A stretch of DNA of 64,000 bases. Origin: Ancylobacter tetraedralis (lineage in GTDB: Bacteria; Pseudomonadota; Alphaproteobacteria; Rhizobiales; Xanthobacteraceae). A program made the position numbers and the translations under genes. Positions 17,181 to 26,709 of this stretch are shown here, piece after piece; positions within the stretch are counted from its first letter, which is position 1, and every line of letters starts with the position of its first letter. Under the pieces are notes generated by a model that did not search any database, was not told the origin of the DNA, and worked only from the letters and a program-made list of their open reading frames with translations. The stretch lies in assembly GCF_014195655.1 (NCBI RefSeq), contig NZ_JACICD010000003.1:186001-250000 (forward strand), in the 5' to 3' direction.

Positions 17181-18244
17181 GGCGCGTCCTCGATCGGCAC
17201 GGTGTGGTCCGGTGACCAGCTGAGCGTCACCGCCGCGCCGCGCGCCAGCGGCTGTGCATCGCGGTTCTGCGCGAAGATCTTGAAGCGCTGACCCGCCGCG
17301 TCCACCTCATAGGTAAGCGCCGTGCCGGAATAGAGCGAGGCGATGATCGTGCCTTCCACCCGGTTCGTCAGCCCGTCCTGCGGCGCGGCATCGCGCGCCG
17401 CGACGGTGATCTTCTCCGGCCGGACCGCGAGCGTGACGGGCGCGCCACTGGTCGGCAGCGGCGAGGCAGTGGCGATGCGCATCCCATTGGGCAGGCTCAC
17501 GCGCCCCTCCGCCACCGTGCCGGTGAGGAAATTGGTGTCGCCGAGAAACTCCGCCGCGAAGCGCGTGCGCGGCCGCTCATAGACCTCGGCCGGCGCGCCG
17601 ATCTGCACGATGCGGCCGCGATCGAGAATGGCGACCTTGTCGGAAAGCGTCAGCGCCTCTTCCTGGTCATGCGTGACGAAGATGGTGGTGAGGCCGCTCT
17701 CGCGCTGGATTCGCAGCAACTCCACCTGCATTTCCTGCCGCAGCCGCCGGTCGAGCGCCGAGAGCGGCTCGTCGAGCAGCAGCACGCTCGGGCGGGTCAC
17801 GATGGCGCGGGCCAGCGCCACGCGCTGCTGCTGGCCGCCGGAAAGCTGCTTGGGCTTGCGCGTCCCGAAGCCGCCGAGATGCACCATCTCCAGCGCGCGC
17901 TGCACCTCGCGGCGGGCCGGCTCGCCCTTCACGCCGCGCTGCGCGAGCCCGAAGGCCACGTTGTCGGCGACGCTCATGTGCGGGAACAGCGCATAGGACT
18001 GGAACACCATGCCGATATTGCGCGCCCAGACCGGCACGCGTGTGACATCGCGCTCGCCGATCGTCACCCGCCCGGTATCGGGGATCACGAAGCCGGCGAT
18101 GATGCGCAGCAGCGTGGTTTTCCCCGAGCCGGAGGGGCCGAGCAGGCTGGTGAACGAGCCTTCGGGAAAATGGGTCGTGATGTCGGAGAGCACCTGGACC
18201 TTGCCGTAGGACTTGGCAATGGCGGTGACGTCAACTGCGGTCAC
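17177..18244 (-). CDS. potA: ABC transporter ATP-binding protein, PotA type
   Basis: ATPase of 355 residues for a polyamine/opine/thiamine-family importer. Walker A GPSGSGKT (residues 36-43), Q-loop MVFQSYALFPHMSV, signature LSGGQQQRVALARAI, Walker B LLLDEPLSALD and a C-terminal TOBE domain (LAVRPEKI) are intact. It overlaps the potC-like gene by 14 bases and the hydrolase gene by 4. Family membership does not fix substrate; its position next to the nic genes hints at a pyridine derivative. Confidence 0.9.
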   Translation of the reverse strand: MTAVDVTAIAKSYGKVQVLSDITTHFPEGSFTSLLGPSGSGKTTLLRIIAGFVIPDTGRVTIGERDVTRVPVWARNIGMVFQSYALFPHMSVADNVAFGLAQRGVKGEPARREVQRALEMVHLGGFGTRKPKQLSGGQQQRVALARAIVTRPSVLLLDEPLSALDRRLRQEMQVELLRIQRESGLTTIFVTHDQEEALTLSDKVAILDRGRIVQIGAPAEVYERPRTRFAAEFLGDTNFLTGTVAEGRVSLPNGMRIATASPLPTSGAPVTLAVRPEKITVAARDAAPQDGLTNRVEGTIIASLYSGTALTYEVDAAGQRFKIFAQNRDAQPLARGAAVTLSWSPDHTVPIEDAP

Positions 18245-19010
18245 GGGAGGCTCCCGGTTTGGCGAACAGAGTGAAAAGCAGGAAGATCGATACCGAGCCG
18301 GCGAGCAGGATTGTGCAGACGGCGTTGATCTCCGGCGTGAATCCCTTGCGGATGGCGGAATAGATCTCCACCGGCAGGGTGGAAGAGCCCGGCGTCGCGA
18401 GGAAATAGGACACCACGAACTGATCCAGCGACACGGCGAAGGCGAACAGCGCCGCGCCGAAGATGCTGGGCGCCAGCAGGGGCAGCGTCACCTGGAAGAA
18501 CGCCTTCACCGGCGGCGCCCCAAGGCTCATCGCCGCTTCTTCAAGGTCGGCGCGAATGGTGGTGAGGCCGGTGCCGACCACCAGCACCACATAGGGTATG
18601 GCGAGCGCGACATGGCCGATCAGGATGGCGTGGAAGCCACGCCCGATGCCGGTCCAGTAGAAAAACACCAGCATCGCAGTGCCGGTGATCAGCCAGGGAA
18701 TGGCGATCGGCGGCAGCAGCAGCAGGCGCAGCGCCTCCTTGCCGAAGAACTGGCGGCGCGACAGCGCCACGGCCGCGAGCGTGCCGAGCACCGTGGCGAT
18801 CACCGCGGTGATGGCGGCGATGAGCACGCTGTTCCAGCTGGCGCTGATCAGCTTGCGGTTGCTCATCAGTTCCACATACCAGTGGGAGGAGAACTGGAAG
18901 GGCAGCTGGTAGAGCGGCGATTCGTTGAACCCCATCGCGATCAGCACGCCGATCGGCAGATAGAGGAAGACGAGGACGGCGAGGATGTAGGTGCGGGCGG
19001 CGAGCTTCAT
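18231..19010 (-). CDS. potC: ABC transporter permease, PotC type
   Basis: Inner-membrane permease of 259 residues with about six helices. It shows the family EAA-like loop DLEEAAMSLGAPPVKAFFQVTLPLLAPS and the typical VVSYFLATPGSSTLPVEIYSAIRKGFTPEINA segment. It pairs with the PotB-type permease encoded 12 bases upstream and is driven by the PotA-type ATPase encoded downstream with a 14-base overlap. Confidence 0.9.
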   Translation of the reverse strand: MKLAARTYILAVLVFLYLPIGVLIAMGFNESPLYQLPFQFSSHWYVELMSNRKLISASWNSVLIAAITAVIATVLGTLAAVALSRRQFFGKEALRLLLLPPIAIPWLITGTAMLVFFYWTGIGRGFHAILIGHVALAIPYVVLVVGTGLTTIRADLEEAAMSLGAPPVKAFFQVTLPLLAPSIFGAALFAFAVSLDQFVVSYFLATPGSSTLPVEIYSAIRKGFTPEINAVCTILLAGSVSIFLLFTLFAKPGASRDRS

Positions 19011-19022
19011 GGCGCCTCTGCC

Positions 19023-19949
19023 TCACAAGGACGAGCTGCGGCGCAGCACGCCGGAGAAGGTCGCGAAGATGCCGAGCACCAGCGCCAATATGGTGAAGGA
19101 CAGCGCCGCGCCCAGCGGCCAGTTGAAGGCCTGGGTGAACTGTTCCTCGATCACCGTGCCGAGCGTCACCCCGCGCGGGCCGCCAAGGATGCGCGGTTCC
19201 ATGAAGGCGCCGATGACCGGCACGAAGATCAGCACCGAGCCGGAAATGAGCCCGGGCGCCGCCATCGGCACGATGATGCGCCACAGCACGGTCCATTTGC
19301 GCGCGCCAAGGCTTTCCGCCGCTTCCAGAATGGAATCGTCGATCGTCACCAGCGCGATGTAGCAGGTGAGCACCATGTAGGGCAGGTAGCCGTGCACGAG
19401 GCCGAGGATGATGGCGGGCAGCGAATAGAGAAAGCCGAGCGAGGGCGCATCCGGCCACACGCTGCGGGCCAGAAGGTCGAGGAAGCCGCCCTCGCGGATC
19501 ACCATGGTCCAGGAAAATACGCGCACCAGCCCGTTCGTCCAGAAGGGCAGGATGACGAGGATCAGTAGCGTCTCGCGCAGCCGCCCGGCGGTGGCACGCG
19601 CCAGGGCCAGCGCCGTGAAGAAGCCGACGACGGCGCAGAGGAAGGTGGTCCACAGCCCGATGAGCAGCGAGGTCCAGGCCACGCCGATGAGATAGGGCTG
19701 GTCGATGAAGGCGCGGTAATGCTTGAAGGTGAACGCCACTTCCTTCTTGCCCAGCGGCGTCGCGGTCATGAAGCTGAAGCTCAGCATGGCGCCGAGCGGC
19801 AGCAGGATGGCGAGGGTCAGCCACGCATAGGTCGGCAGCAGCATCGTCAGCGTGACGAGCCAGCTCGGCAGACGCAGGCCGGCCGAAGGGACCGCGCCAA
19901 GGGCGCGGTCCGGGGTCGGCGGGGTCCGGGAGGCGGCGTCAGCCGGCAT
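19023..19949 (-). CDS. potB: ABC transporter permease, PotB type
   Basis: Inner-membrane permease of 308 residues. Signature segments are LPFWTNGLVRVFSWTMVI, the EAA-like loop DDSILEAAESLGARKWTVLWRIIVPMAAPGL, and PVIGAFMEPRILGG before the last helices. An N-terminal cytoplasmic extension of about 30 residues precedes the first helix. It overlaps the binding-protein gene by 11 bases and partners with the PotC-type permease. Confidence 0.9.
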   Translation of the reverse strand: MPADAASRTPPTPDRALGAVPSAGLRLPSWLVTLTMLLPTYAWLTLAILLPLGAMLSFSFMTATPLGKKEVAFTFKHYRAFIDQPYLIGVAWTSLLIGLWTTFLCAVVGFFTALALARATAGRLRETLLILVILPFWTNGLVRVFSWTMVIREGGFLDLLARSVWPDAPSLGFLYSLPAIILGLVHGYLPYMVLTCYIALVTIDDSILEAAESLGARKWTVLWRIIVPMAAPGLISGSVLIFVPVIGAFMEPRILGGPRGVTLGTVIEEQFTQAFNWPLGAALSFTILALVLGIFATFSGVLRRSSSL

Positions 19950-21012
19950 AATAGGCTTTCACTTCCTGCCAGAGATTGTTGAAGGACTCGCGCCGGTCGT
20001 CGGGCAGCGGCGCCATCAGCGTCATGGTCTCCAGATACTGCGCCGCATGGACGCGCCGGTTGAGATCGTCGGCCGGCAGCCGGTCCATGGCAAGGGCATT
20101 GGCCGAGGCCGGGGCGCCGATCTTGGTCGCCCATTCGTGGTAGAAATCGGGGCTGATCATGTAGTTGATGAACGCCTCGGCATTGGTCTTGTTGGTGCTG
20201 GAAGCGGGAATGGCCAGCGTGTCCAGCCAGCCCACGGCGCCTTCCTTCGGCACCACGAAGGTCACGGGCAGCTTGAAGTTGCGCTGCGAGCGCACCGAGG
20301 CGCCCGACCAGTAAACCGAGAGGTCGAACTCGCCCGCGGCGAAGCCCTTGTTCCACTGGTCCTCGCTGGACCACAGGGTCTTGATGTTCGGCTTCAGGCT
20401 CTTCAGCCAGTCGCCGATCGGCTTGAGGTCCTTGGGCGCGTTCATGTCCTGGCCGGTCATGAAGGCGCCCAGCGCGATCGCGGTGACGGCATCGTCATAC
20501 ATCGCCACCTTGTTCTTGTAGGCGGGGTCGGCGAGCGCGCCATAGCTCTCCGGCAGCGCCCGGCCGTCGCGGATGGCGAGCGAGTTCATGCCCCACAGCC
20601 ACGCGACGCCGTAATGCTTGCCGTCCACGGTGAAGGCCGCGTTGTCGCGCAGCTTGGGGACCAGGCCGGCGGCGTTGGGAATCTTCGCCAGATCGACCGC
20701 GTCAAGCAGGTCGTCCGCCATCGCCTGCTGGGTGCGCGCGCTGTTGATCAGCACGACGTCGTAGACGCCCGGATTGGTCCGCAGCTTGGTGATCATCTCG
20801 GATTCGGCGTTGAAGTAGTCATTGACCACCTCGATGCCGGTCGCCTTGCGGAAGGCTTCGAGCGCCCACTTCTCGTCCGTGCCGTAGCCCTGCCAGTTCA
20901 GCACGGTGACGGTTCCCGCCGCCCGCGCCGGACGGGAGGTGGCGCTGAGCCCGGACAGGGCGGCGGTGCCGGCACCGAGCAGGGTGAGAAACTCGCGTCG
21001 AGACTGCTTCAT
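19939..21012 (-). CDS. potD: ABC transporter substrate-binding protein, PotD/PotF type
   Basis: Exported binding protein of 357 residues. The signal is Tat-like (SRREFLTLLGAGTAAL, residues 4-19). The mature part starts GTVTVLNWQGYGTDEKW and contains WGMNSLAIRDG and VYWSGASVRSQ, typical of the polyamine-binding group. The ATG at 21012 has AAGGGG nine bases upstream. First gene of potDBCA-hydrolase-kinase, transcribed in the same direction as nicX just upstream, so it may belong to the nic regulon and carry nicotinate or a precursor. Confidence 0.88.
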   Translation of the reverse strand: MKQSRREFLTLLGAGTAALSGLSATSRPARAAGTVTVLNWQGYGTDEKWALEAFRKATGIEVVNDYFNAESEMITKLRTNPGVYDVVLINSARTQQAMADDLLDAVDLAKIPNAAGLVPKLRDNAAFTVDGKHYGVAWLWGMNSLAIRDGRALPESYGALADPAYKNKVAMYDDAVTAIALGAFMTGQDMNAPKDLKPIGDWLKSLKPNIKTLWSSEDQWNKGFAAGEFDLSVYWSGASVRSQRNFKLPVTFVVPKEGAVGWLDTLAIPASSTNKTNAEAFINYMISPDFYHEWATKIGAPASANALAMDRLPADDLNRRVHAAQYLETMTLMAPLPDDRRESFNNLWQEVKAYYAG

Positions 21013-21026
21013 TGTCGTTATCCCCT

Positions 21027-21085
21027 TGGAAGCTGTGGTCTGGAAGGCCGTTGCCTGGAAAGCTGCTGACCGGAAGATCCGTGCC
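21027..21085. repeat. Four imperfect 15-base repeats in the potD leader
   Basis: Units begin TGGAAGCTGTGG (21027), TGGAAGGCCGTTGCC (21041), TGGAAAGCTGCTGAC (21056) and CGGAAGATCCGTGCC (21071). A fifth copy, TGGAAAGCCGGTGCG, sits at 21141-21155. They lie between nicX and potD, adjoining the potD ribosome site. No coding role is apparent; a regulatory role is possible. Confidence 0.5.
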
Positions 21086-21110
21086 TGTTCTCGTCTCGTC
21101 GGTGCCGGTG

Positions 21111-21129
21111 CGGGCGGAGCCTCCGCCCG
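21111..21129. terminator. Perfect 9-base palindrome between nicX and potD
   Basis: CGGGCGGAG-C-CTCCGCCCG forms a perfect inverted repeat with a one-base centre. It may be part of a terminator after nicX, an operator for potD, or an mRNA stem-loop that sets the level of the downstream operon. No clear T-run follows on the minus strand. Confidence 0.35.
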
Positions 21130-21186
21130 ATCATCGGTTCTGGAAAGCCGGTGCGCGCCCGAAGGGAGCATGCCGGCCGTCCGCGT

Positions 21187-21228
21187 CAAGGTCCCCGTGC
21201 CAAGGTCCTGGCGCCAAGGTCCTGCCGC
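21187..21228. repeat. Three tandem 14-base repeats downstream of nicX
   Basis: Units CAAGGTCCCCGTGC, CAAGGTCCTGGCGC and CAAGGTCCTGCCGC lie head to tail, ending 13 bases from the nicX stop. They are outside any credible gene. Such phased short repeats could bind a regulator, be a slippage product, or bind an RNA-binding protein in the transcript. Confidence 0.65.
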
Positions 21229-21241
21229 CGGGGGGCGCCCC

Positions 21242-22267
21242 TCAGGTCCGGCGCTGCATTTCCTTCACGGCGATGTCGCCGTCGAGAACGATCGGCTCGT
21301 CGTCGAGGAAGAGGGAGCACCCGCGCATCGGAATGTCGAGATGGCAGGCGGTGTCATTGGGCCCGCCCAGCTCGTTGTTGGGGCCGGTGGAGAACATCAC
21401 GTTCCCGTAGAACGAGCGCAGTTCCATGCCCATGCCGCCCGGGAACTGGGTCAGCCCGTGCCACTGGGCCCGGTGGTCGAGGCCCCAGCCGACATGGCTC
21501 ATTCCCATGCCGCGCGGGTCGTTGAACTCGCCCATGTAGCTCTTGATCAGCTCGGCATCGAGCCCGCCACGGATGTCGGTGACGAAGCCCTTCTCGATCG
21601 TGTAGGTGACCTTCTCGCGCACATAGGTGTTGAAGGGCAGCAGCACGTCGCCGGGCGCGAGCACGATCTGGCCGTCGACGCCGTCATCGGTGCCGCCGGT
21701 GAAGACGAAGGCCGCTGGCCAGTGGTCCCAGCGGCCGGGCTCGTCGGTGTAGCCATATTCGGCGATGGTGGGGTACTTGCCGATCGTGTAGGTCACGTCG
21801 GTGCCGTGCTTCGAGGTGATGCGCATCACCTTGGCCTTCGCGAGGATCTCCGCGCCGACCTCGACCCGCTCGCGCAGTTCCTTGGTCGGCAGAAGGCGAG
21901 CGAGCAGCGGGGCCGGCTCCACGGCGGTGAGCACGCGGGTTCCGGCGGCCTGGATGGCCATCTGCTCGGGGCTGAACAGCAGGAAGATGAGGTCGACCAC
22001 CATGTCGGCCTGCTTGAGCGCCTCCACCGCATCGGGATTGGCGGCGAGACCGGTCTGGCCGACCGCCCAGGAGCCGGTGGCCGGCAGCGGCGCGGGCAGG
22101 CGCATGTGGTACATCTGCGCGCCGAGGCGCTGGCCCGCCGCGAGGAACGCATCGGCATAATCGAGCCGGTCGCTGCCCTGGCTGAGCACCACCACCTTCT
22201 CGCCCTCATGAACGCCCGACAGCGTGAGCTGGTGAAGGCAGATTTCCGTCAATACGTTGCGATCCAT
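21242..22267 (-). CDS. nicX: 2,5-dihydroxypyridine 5,6-dioxygenase
   Basis: Fe(II) ring-cleaving enzyme of 341 residues that opens 2,5-dihydroxypyridine to N-formylmaleamate. It has the M29-aminopeptidase-like fold of NicX. The His-x-Asp iron pair is visible as H309 and D311 in TACHLDIPM; the third ligand is probably H258 (MSHVGWG) or H265 (LDHRAQW). This corresponds to H265, H318 and D320 of the Pseudomonas putida enzyme as I recall it. The ATG has GAGGAGAG upstream. It is the last nic gene of the leftward operon, 100 bases after nicF. Confidence 0.92.
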   Translation of the reverse strand: MDRNVLTEICLHQLTLSGVHEGEKVVVLSQGSDRLDYADAFLAAGQRLGAQMYHMRLPAPLPATGSWAVGQTGLAANPDAVEALKQADMVVDLIFLLFSPEQMAIQAAGTRVLTAVEPAPLLARLLPTKELRERVEVGAEILAKAKVMRITSKHGTDVTYTIGKYPTIAEYGYTDEPGRWDHWPAAFVFTGGTDDGVDGQIVLAPGDVLLPFNTYVREKVTYTIEKGFVTDIRGGLDAELIKSYMGEFNDPRGMGMSHVGWGLDHRAQWHGLTQFPGGMGMELRSFYGNVMFSTGPNNELGGPNDTACHLDIPMRGCSLFLDDEPIVLDGDIAVKEMQRRT

Positions 22268-22289
22268 GGGTCTTGTCTCTCCTCGGAGC

Positions 22290-22313
22290 ATGGGAGGGGC
22301 GGCAAGCCCCCAT
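22290..22313. other. Intercistronic hairpin between nicF and nicX
   Basis: TGGGAGGGGC and GCCCCCATCC-type arms around GGCAA can fold into an imperfect stem in the 100-base nicF-nicX gap. It is the only sizeable gap within this operon. A role in mRNA processing or in setting nicX level is possible but unproven. Confidence 0.35.
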
Positions 22314-22367
22314 CCGTTCAGGCACGCAGGCGGCACGGCTCAGGTGGCACGGGCCCGGTAGCGGGAC

Positions 22368-23000
22368 TCAGGCGCGGCGGCCGAGCGCCTGCAGCGCCTC
22401 GTCCAGCGTGACGACGTCGCCATATTTGGAATCGATGTCGAACAGGTTGGCCTCGTGCGGGCCGTCATGACGGTCGCCGACGCAGTCGCGCACCACGATG
22501 GTGCGGAAGCCGTTCTGGCAGGCATCGACCGCGCTGGCCCGCACGCAGCCGCTGGTGGAGCAGCCGGCGAGGATCACCGTGTCGACGCCCTGCACATGCA
22601 GCATCGAACCGAGGCTGGTGCCGAAAAAGGCGCTGGCATATTGCTTGGTGAAGACCGGTTCACCCGGCGCCGGCTCCACACCCTCGCAGAATTCCGCCAG
22701 CGGGTTGCCGGGCACCATCGCGGTCATGACCGGCGCCTTCTTCACCCACACGCCGCCATCGGCGCAGTTCGGCGCGTGGTAGAGAATATTGGTGTGGATG
22801 ACCGGCACGCTCGCGGCCCGAGCCGCCTCCAGCAGGCGGGGCGCCTGCGCCACCGCCGCGACCACGCCGGGGGCGAAAAGCGGCGCGCCCTCGGTCGTGT
22901 AGGCCTTCATGAAGTCGATCATCAGCACCGCCGGCCTCGCGCCGAAGCCGATGCGATGCCCCCAGACGCCGCGATAATTGTCCGATGCGCTCTCGCTCAT
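22368..23000 (-). CDS. nicF: Maleamate amidohydrolase
   Basis: Cytoplasmic cysteine hydrolase of 210 residues that converts maleamate to maleate and ammonia. The isochorismatase-family triad is complete: D29 (MIDFMKAY), K119 (VFTKQYAS) and C152 (GCSTSGCVRAS). The ATG at 23000 has GAGGAG six bases upstream, and nicE ends 10 bases before it. Context between nicE and nicX makes the NicF assignment firm compared with other isochorismatase-like enzymes. Confidence 0.93.
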   Translation of the reverse strand: MSESASDNYRGVWGHRIGFGARPAVLMIDFMKAYTTEGAPLFAPGVVAAVAQAPRLLEAARAASVPVIHTNILYHAPNCADGGVWVKKAPVMTAMVPGNPLAEFCEGVEPAPGEPVFTKQYASAFFGTSLGSMLHVQGVDTVILAGCSTSGCVRASAVDACQNGFRTIVVRDCVGDRHDGPHEANLFDIDSKYGDVVTLDEALQALGRRA

Positions 23001-23010
23001 GGCTCGCTCC

Positions 23011-23766
23011 TCAGTAGGCGCCGGAGAGCAGCGCGCCGGCACCGGGCACCACCGGCTCCAGTTCCAGCGCCTGCAGCATGCGATAGGTGGTGGCCACCGC
23101 CGCGGTGAGGGTCGGCTTGCCGGTGAGCGCCTCCACCTTGGCGACGCTGCCGAGCGAGGGCATCTGCACGCAGGCCGACAGCACGATGGCGTCGACGCCG
23201 GACGTGTCGAGTTCCGCGACGATGCCGGGCAGGCGGGCCGGATCATGCGCCGCCACCGCCAGATTGTCGGAAATCTCCAGCGCGCGATGCGTCACCACTT
23301 CCACGCCTTCGGCCTGGATATAGTCGATCACCATGCGGGTGAGCGGCTTCATGTAGGGCGCGACAAGCGCGATGCGCCGGGCCTTCAGTACGCCGAGCGC
23401 CTCGACCAGCGCCCCCGCGCTGGTGACGACCGGCGCCGGCGCGCCATTGGCGGCGGTCACGCCCTCCAGCCGGCTCTGGCTCTCGCGGTGATAGCCGTGG
23501 CCCATCGACATGATCGCGACCAGGCAGGCATAGCCGAGCACGTCCACACGCGCATCGGACAGTTCCAGCGCGCAGCGGTCGGACTGTGCGTCCATCGCCG
23601 CCAGCTCGTCCTTGGTCACGTGCTTCATGCGCATGCGGGCGGAGTGGAAGGTGAAACGTTCCGGCCGGATCAGCTGGCGGGCCGCCAGCATGGCCGGAAT
23701 TTCCGTCTCCATGGTGACATTGGAGCTGGGGACGATCTGCCCGATACGATAGCTGCGCGCGCTCAT
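23011..23766 (-). CDS. nicE: Maleate cis-trans isomerase
   Basis: Enzyme of 251 residues of the Asp/Glu racemase superfamily that isomerises maleate to fumarate, feeding the TCA cycle. The two catalytic cysteines are C81 (LGYACLVAIMSMGHGYH) and C199 (LSACVQMPSLG), one position off the C82/C200 pattern of known maleate isomerases. Its ATG overlaps the nicD stop by 4 bases. Confidence 0.93.
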   Translation of the reverse strand: MSARSYRIGQIVPSSNVTMETEIPAMLAARQLIRPERFTFHSARMRMKHVTKDELAAMDAQSDRCALELSDARVDVLGYACLVAIMSMGHGYHRESQSRLEGVTAANGAPAPVVTSAGALVEALGVLKARRIALVAPYMKPLTRMVIDYIQAEGVEVVTHRALEISDNLAVAAHDPARLPGIVAELDTSGVDAIVLSACVQMPSLGSVAKVEALTGKPTLTAAVATTYRMLQALELEPVVPGAGALLSGAY

Positions 23767-24584
23767 GGGCGGTTTTCCTCGAAATCCGTGCCGAGCAGTT
23801 CATCGAGGGCGCGGAAGAAGCCGTCGAAATCGTCCCACGGGATCATGTGCCCGGCATCGGCCACATGGGCCACGCGGATGCCGGGCGTGAGCGCGGCGAT
23901 CTCCGCCTCGTCCGCCGGCTCGATGACGCCGCCGCGCCCGGCAACCATCAGCGCCACGGGGAGGGCGAGGGCGGGCAGGTCGCGATGGATGTCGTCCGTG
24001 TGGAAGCCCTCGAAGGCGGTGACGATGGCCGGCTCGAAGCAGGTGTGCAGCCATTCGGCGCGCAGCGCGCGCTGCTCCTCGCTCCAGGTCGGGCAGAAGG
24101 CGCGCATCGCCTCCGCATCCATGCCCGCGCTCGCCAGTCGGATGGAATCGACATACCAGGGCAGCTTCGAGGGGTAGGCGCGCCGGCCGGGGCCGGAGAC
24201 CGGCGGGTCGACCAGCACCAGCTGGCTCATGCCCGAACGATCGCGCGCGGCCGCGCGGATCGCGACGCGCGCGCCCATGGAATGGCCGAGCACGGTCACG
24301 CCATCGAGCTTGAGCGCGGCGATGAGGCCAATGAGGTCGTCGGCCATGGCGTCCAGCCCATAGTCGAGCGCGGGGCCGGTGGAGGACAGGCCGCGCCCGC
24401 GCACGTCGACCACATAGGTGTCGAACACCGCCGCAAGCCGCCGCGCGACGAAGCCCCAGGTCACGGCCGGGCTGGTAATGCCGGGAACGAGAATGAGCGG
24501 GGCACCGGGGCCGCGAAAGCGCAGCACATGCTGGCGGATGCCGTTGGCGGCGATGTTGTGACCGGTCGGAATGAAGGAATCCAT
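23763..24584 (-). CDS. nicD: N-formylmaleamate deformylase
   Basis: Alpha/beta hydrolase of 273 residues that removes formate from N-formylmaleamate to give maleamate. The triad is S102 (LGHSMGAR), D126 (LVLVDPP) and H246 (DAGHMIPWDD), each one residue beyond S101, D125 and H245 of the Pseudomonas putida NicD. The ATG at 24584 follows GAGGAT; a GTG one codon earlier is also possible. It sits 7 bases after nicC. Confidence 0.93.
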   Translation of the reverse strand: MDSFIPTGHNIAANGIRQHVLRFRGPGAPLILVPGITSPAVTWGFVARRLAAVFDTYVVDVRGRGLSSTGPALDYGLDAMADDLIGLIAALKLDGVTVLGHSMGARVAIRAAARDRSGMSQLVLVDPPVSGPGRRAYPSKLPWYVDSIRLASAGMDAEAMRAFCPTWSEEQRALRAEWLHTCFEPAIVTAFEGFHTDDIHRDLPALALPVALMVAGRGGVIEPADEAEIAALTPGIRVAHVADAGHMIPWDDFDGFFRALDELLGTDFEENRP

Positions 24585-24591
24585 CACATCC

Positions 24592-25798
<1,207 letters not shown>

Positions 25799-25914
25799 AA
25801 TCGCAAGCCTAAAAAACACGCAGCTTACGCATTTTTCCTGATTGAAATTCAGTCATGACGACGTTTTTGGACAGTGCTATTGACATAACGCAAGATCTTG
25901 ATGGCCGCCGTATC

Positions 25915-25926
25915 AGTGTATACGCT
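25915..25926. promoter_or_regulatory. Second operator-like site on the nicR side
   Basis: Read on the minus strand this is AGCGTATACACT, sharing 10 of 12 positions with the dyad at 25785-25796. It includes the palindrome GTATAC. It lies on the nicR side of the gap and could mediate control of nicRAB or cooperative repression across the region. Confidence 0.5.
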
Positions 25927-26065
25927 TATATCTCGGGGTCGAGAGGATGGTGCGCGGCACGCCTCGCGGGGGCAGGCCCTGCTGCGGTGAGGGGAGCGTG
26001 ATATGCCGGGCGGCGGTCGGATCAAGGCGAGCGGTCATCGCAGGATTACAGGCTGTGATGCGGGC

Positions 26066-26089
26066 TCCCACGTCGCCCCCCACGTCGCC
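26066..26089 (-). repeat. Two tandem 12-base repeats in the nicC-nicR gap
   Basis: On the minus strand the copies are GGCGACGTGGGG (26089-26078) and GGCGACGTGGGA (26077-26066). They closely resemble the three 12-base units at 17136-17171. A short minus-strand reading frame would encode GGDVGGDVGA here, but I do not consider it a gene. Confidence 0.65.
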
Positions 26090-26207
26090 CCCCATGGTGG
26101 CTCCCCTGGCGGCTCTTGCCCTGCGCCGAGTTTGCCCGTACCCGCACATAGCGAGGGTCGCGGCGATGGTGCGCCGGTGCCCGCCCATGGCAGGGAAGGG
26201 GAGGCGA

Positions 26208-26675
26208 ATGCACGATCCGGACGACGCGCCCGAAGCGACGCAGGCGGCTGGGTACATCCTCGCCGAGCAGGTCGGCTATCTGCTGCGCCGCGCCTATCAG
26301 CGCCATCTCGCCATCTTTCAGGCCGAGGCCTGCGATCCGCAGCTGACCTCGGTGCAGTTCTCGACCCTGTGCGCGCTGCGCGACGGCGGGGCGCAATCGC
26401 AGGGGCAGCTGGTCAAGGCCACGGGCATCGACCAGGCGACCATTCGCGGCATCGTCGACCGGCTGAAGGCTCGCCATCTCATCGCCCTGTCGAAAGATCC
26501 GGGCGATGCGCGCAAGGTGATCATCGCCATCACCCCCGCCGGCAGCGCCCTGCTGGACCGCATGATCCCCTGCGCCCAGCTCATTACCGAACTCACGCTC
26601 GACGGGCTGAATCCGGCCGAGCGCATGGCGCTGCTCTACACGCTGAAGCGGATCGCGGGCACGGACGAGGACTGA
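26208..26675 (+). CDS. nicR: MarR-family regulator of nicotinate degradation
   Basis: Dimeric winged-helix regulator of 155 residues. The DNA-binding core is visible at about residues 48-105 (LTSVQFSTLCALRDGGAQSQGQLVKATGIDQATIRGIVDRLKARHLI then the wing SKDPGDARKVIIAITPAG). In Pseudomonas putida NicR represses the nic operons and is relieved by 6-hydroxynicotinate. The ATG at 26208 has GGGGAGG just upstream; longer in-frame starts reach into the repeat-bearing control region and are unlikely. nicA follows after 34 bases. Confidence 0.9.
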   Translation: MHDPDDAPEATQAAGYILAEQVGYLLRRAYQRHLAIFQAEACDPQLTSVQFSTLCALRDGGAQSQGQLVKATGIDQATIRGIVDRLKARHLIALSKDPGDARKVIIAITPAGSALLDRMIPCAQLITELTLDGLNPAERMALLYTLKRIAGTDED

Positions 26676-26709
26676 GCCGCGCCGGCTCCCGCCGCCGGAG
26701 GCCCCCGCG

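Noticed and set aside
21187-21228. Short CRISPR-like array
   Set aside because: Units of 14 bases lie head to tail without spacers, and there are no cas genes.
21242-22267. M29-type aminopeptidase
   Set aside because: The fold is shared, but placement in a full nic cluster and the HxD iron motif point to 2,5-dihydroxypyridine dioxygenase.
25913-26257. 114-codon minus-strand frame in the nicC-nicR gap, including MGGDVGGDVGA
   Set aside because: No ribosome site, no family match and it overlaps the likely nicR promoter. The repeat-coded residues come from the DNA repeat.
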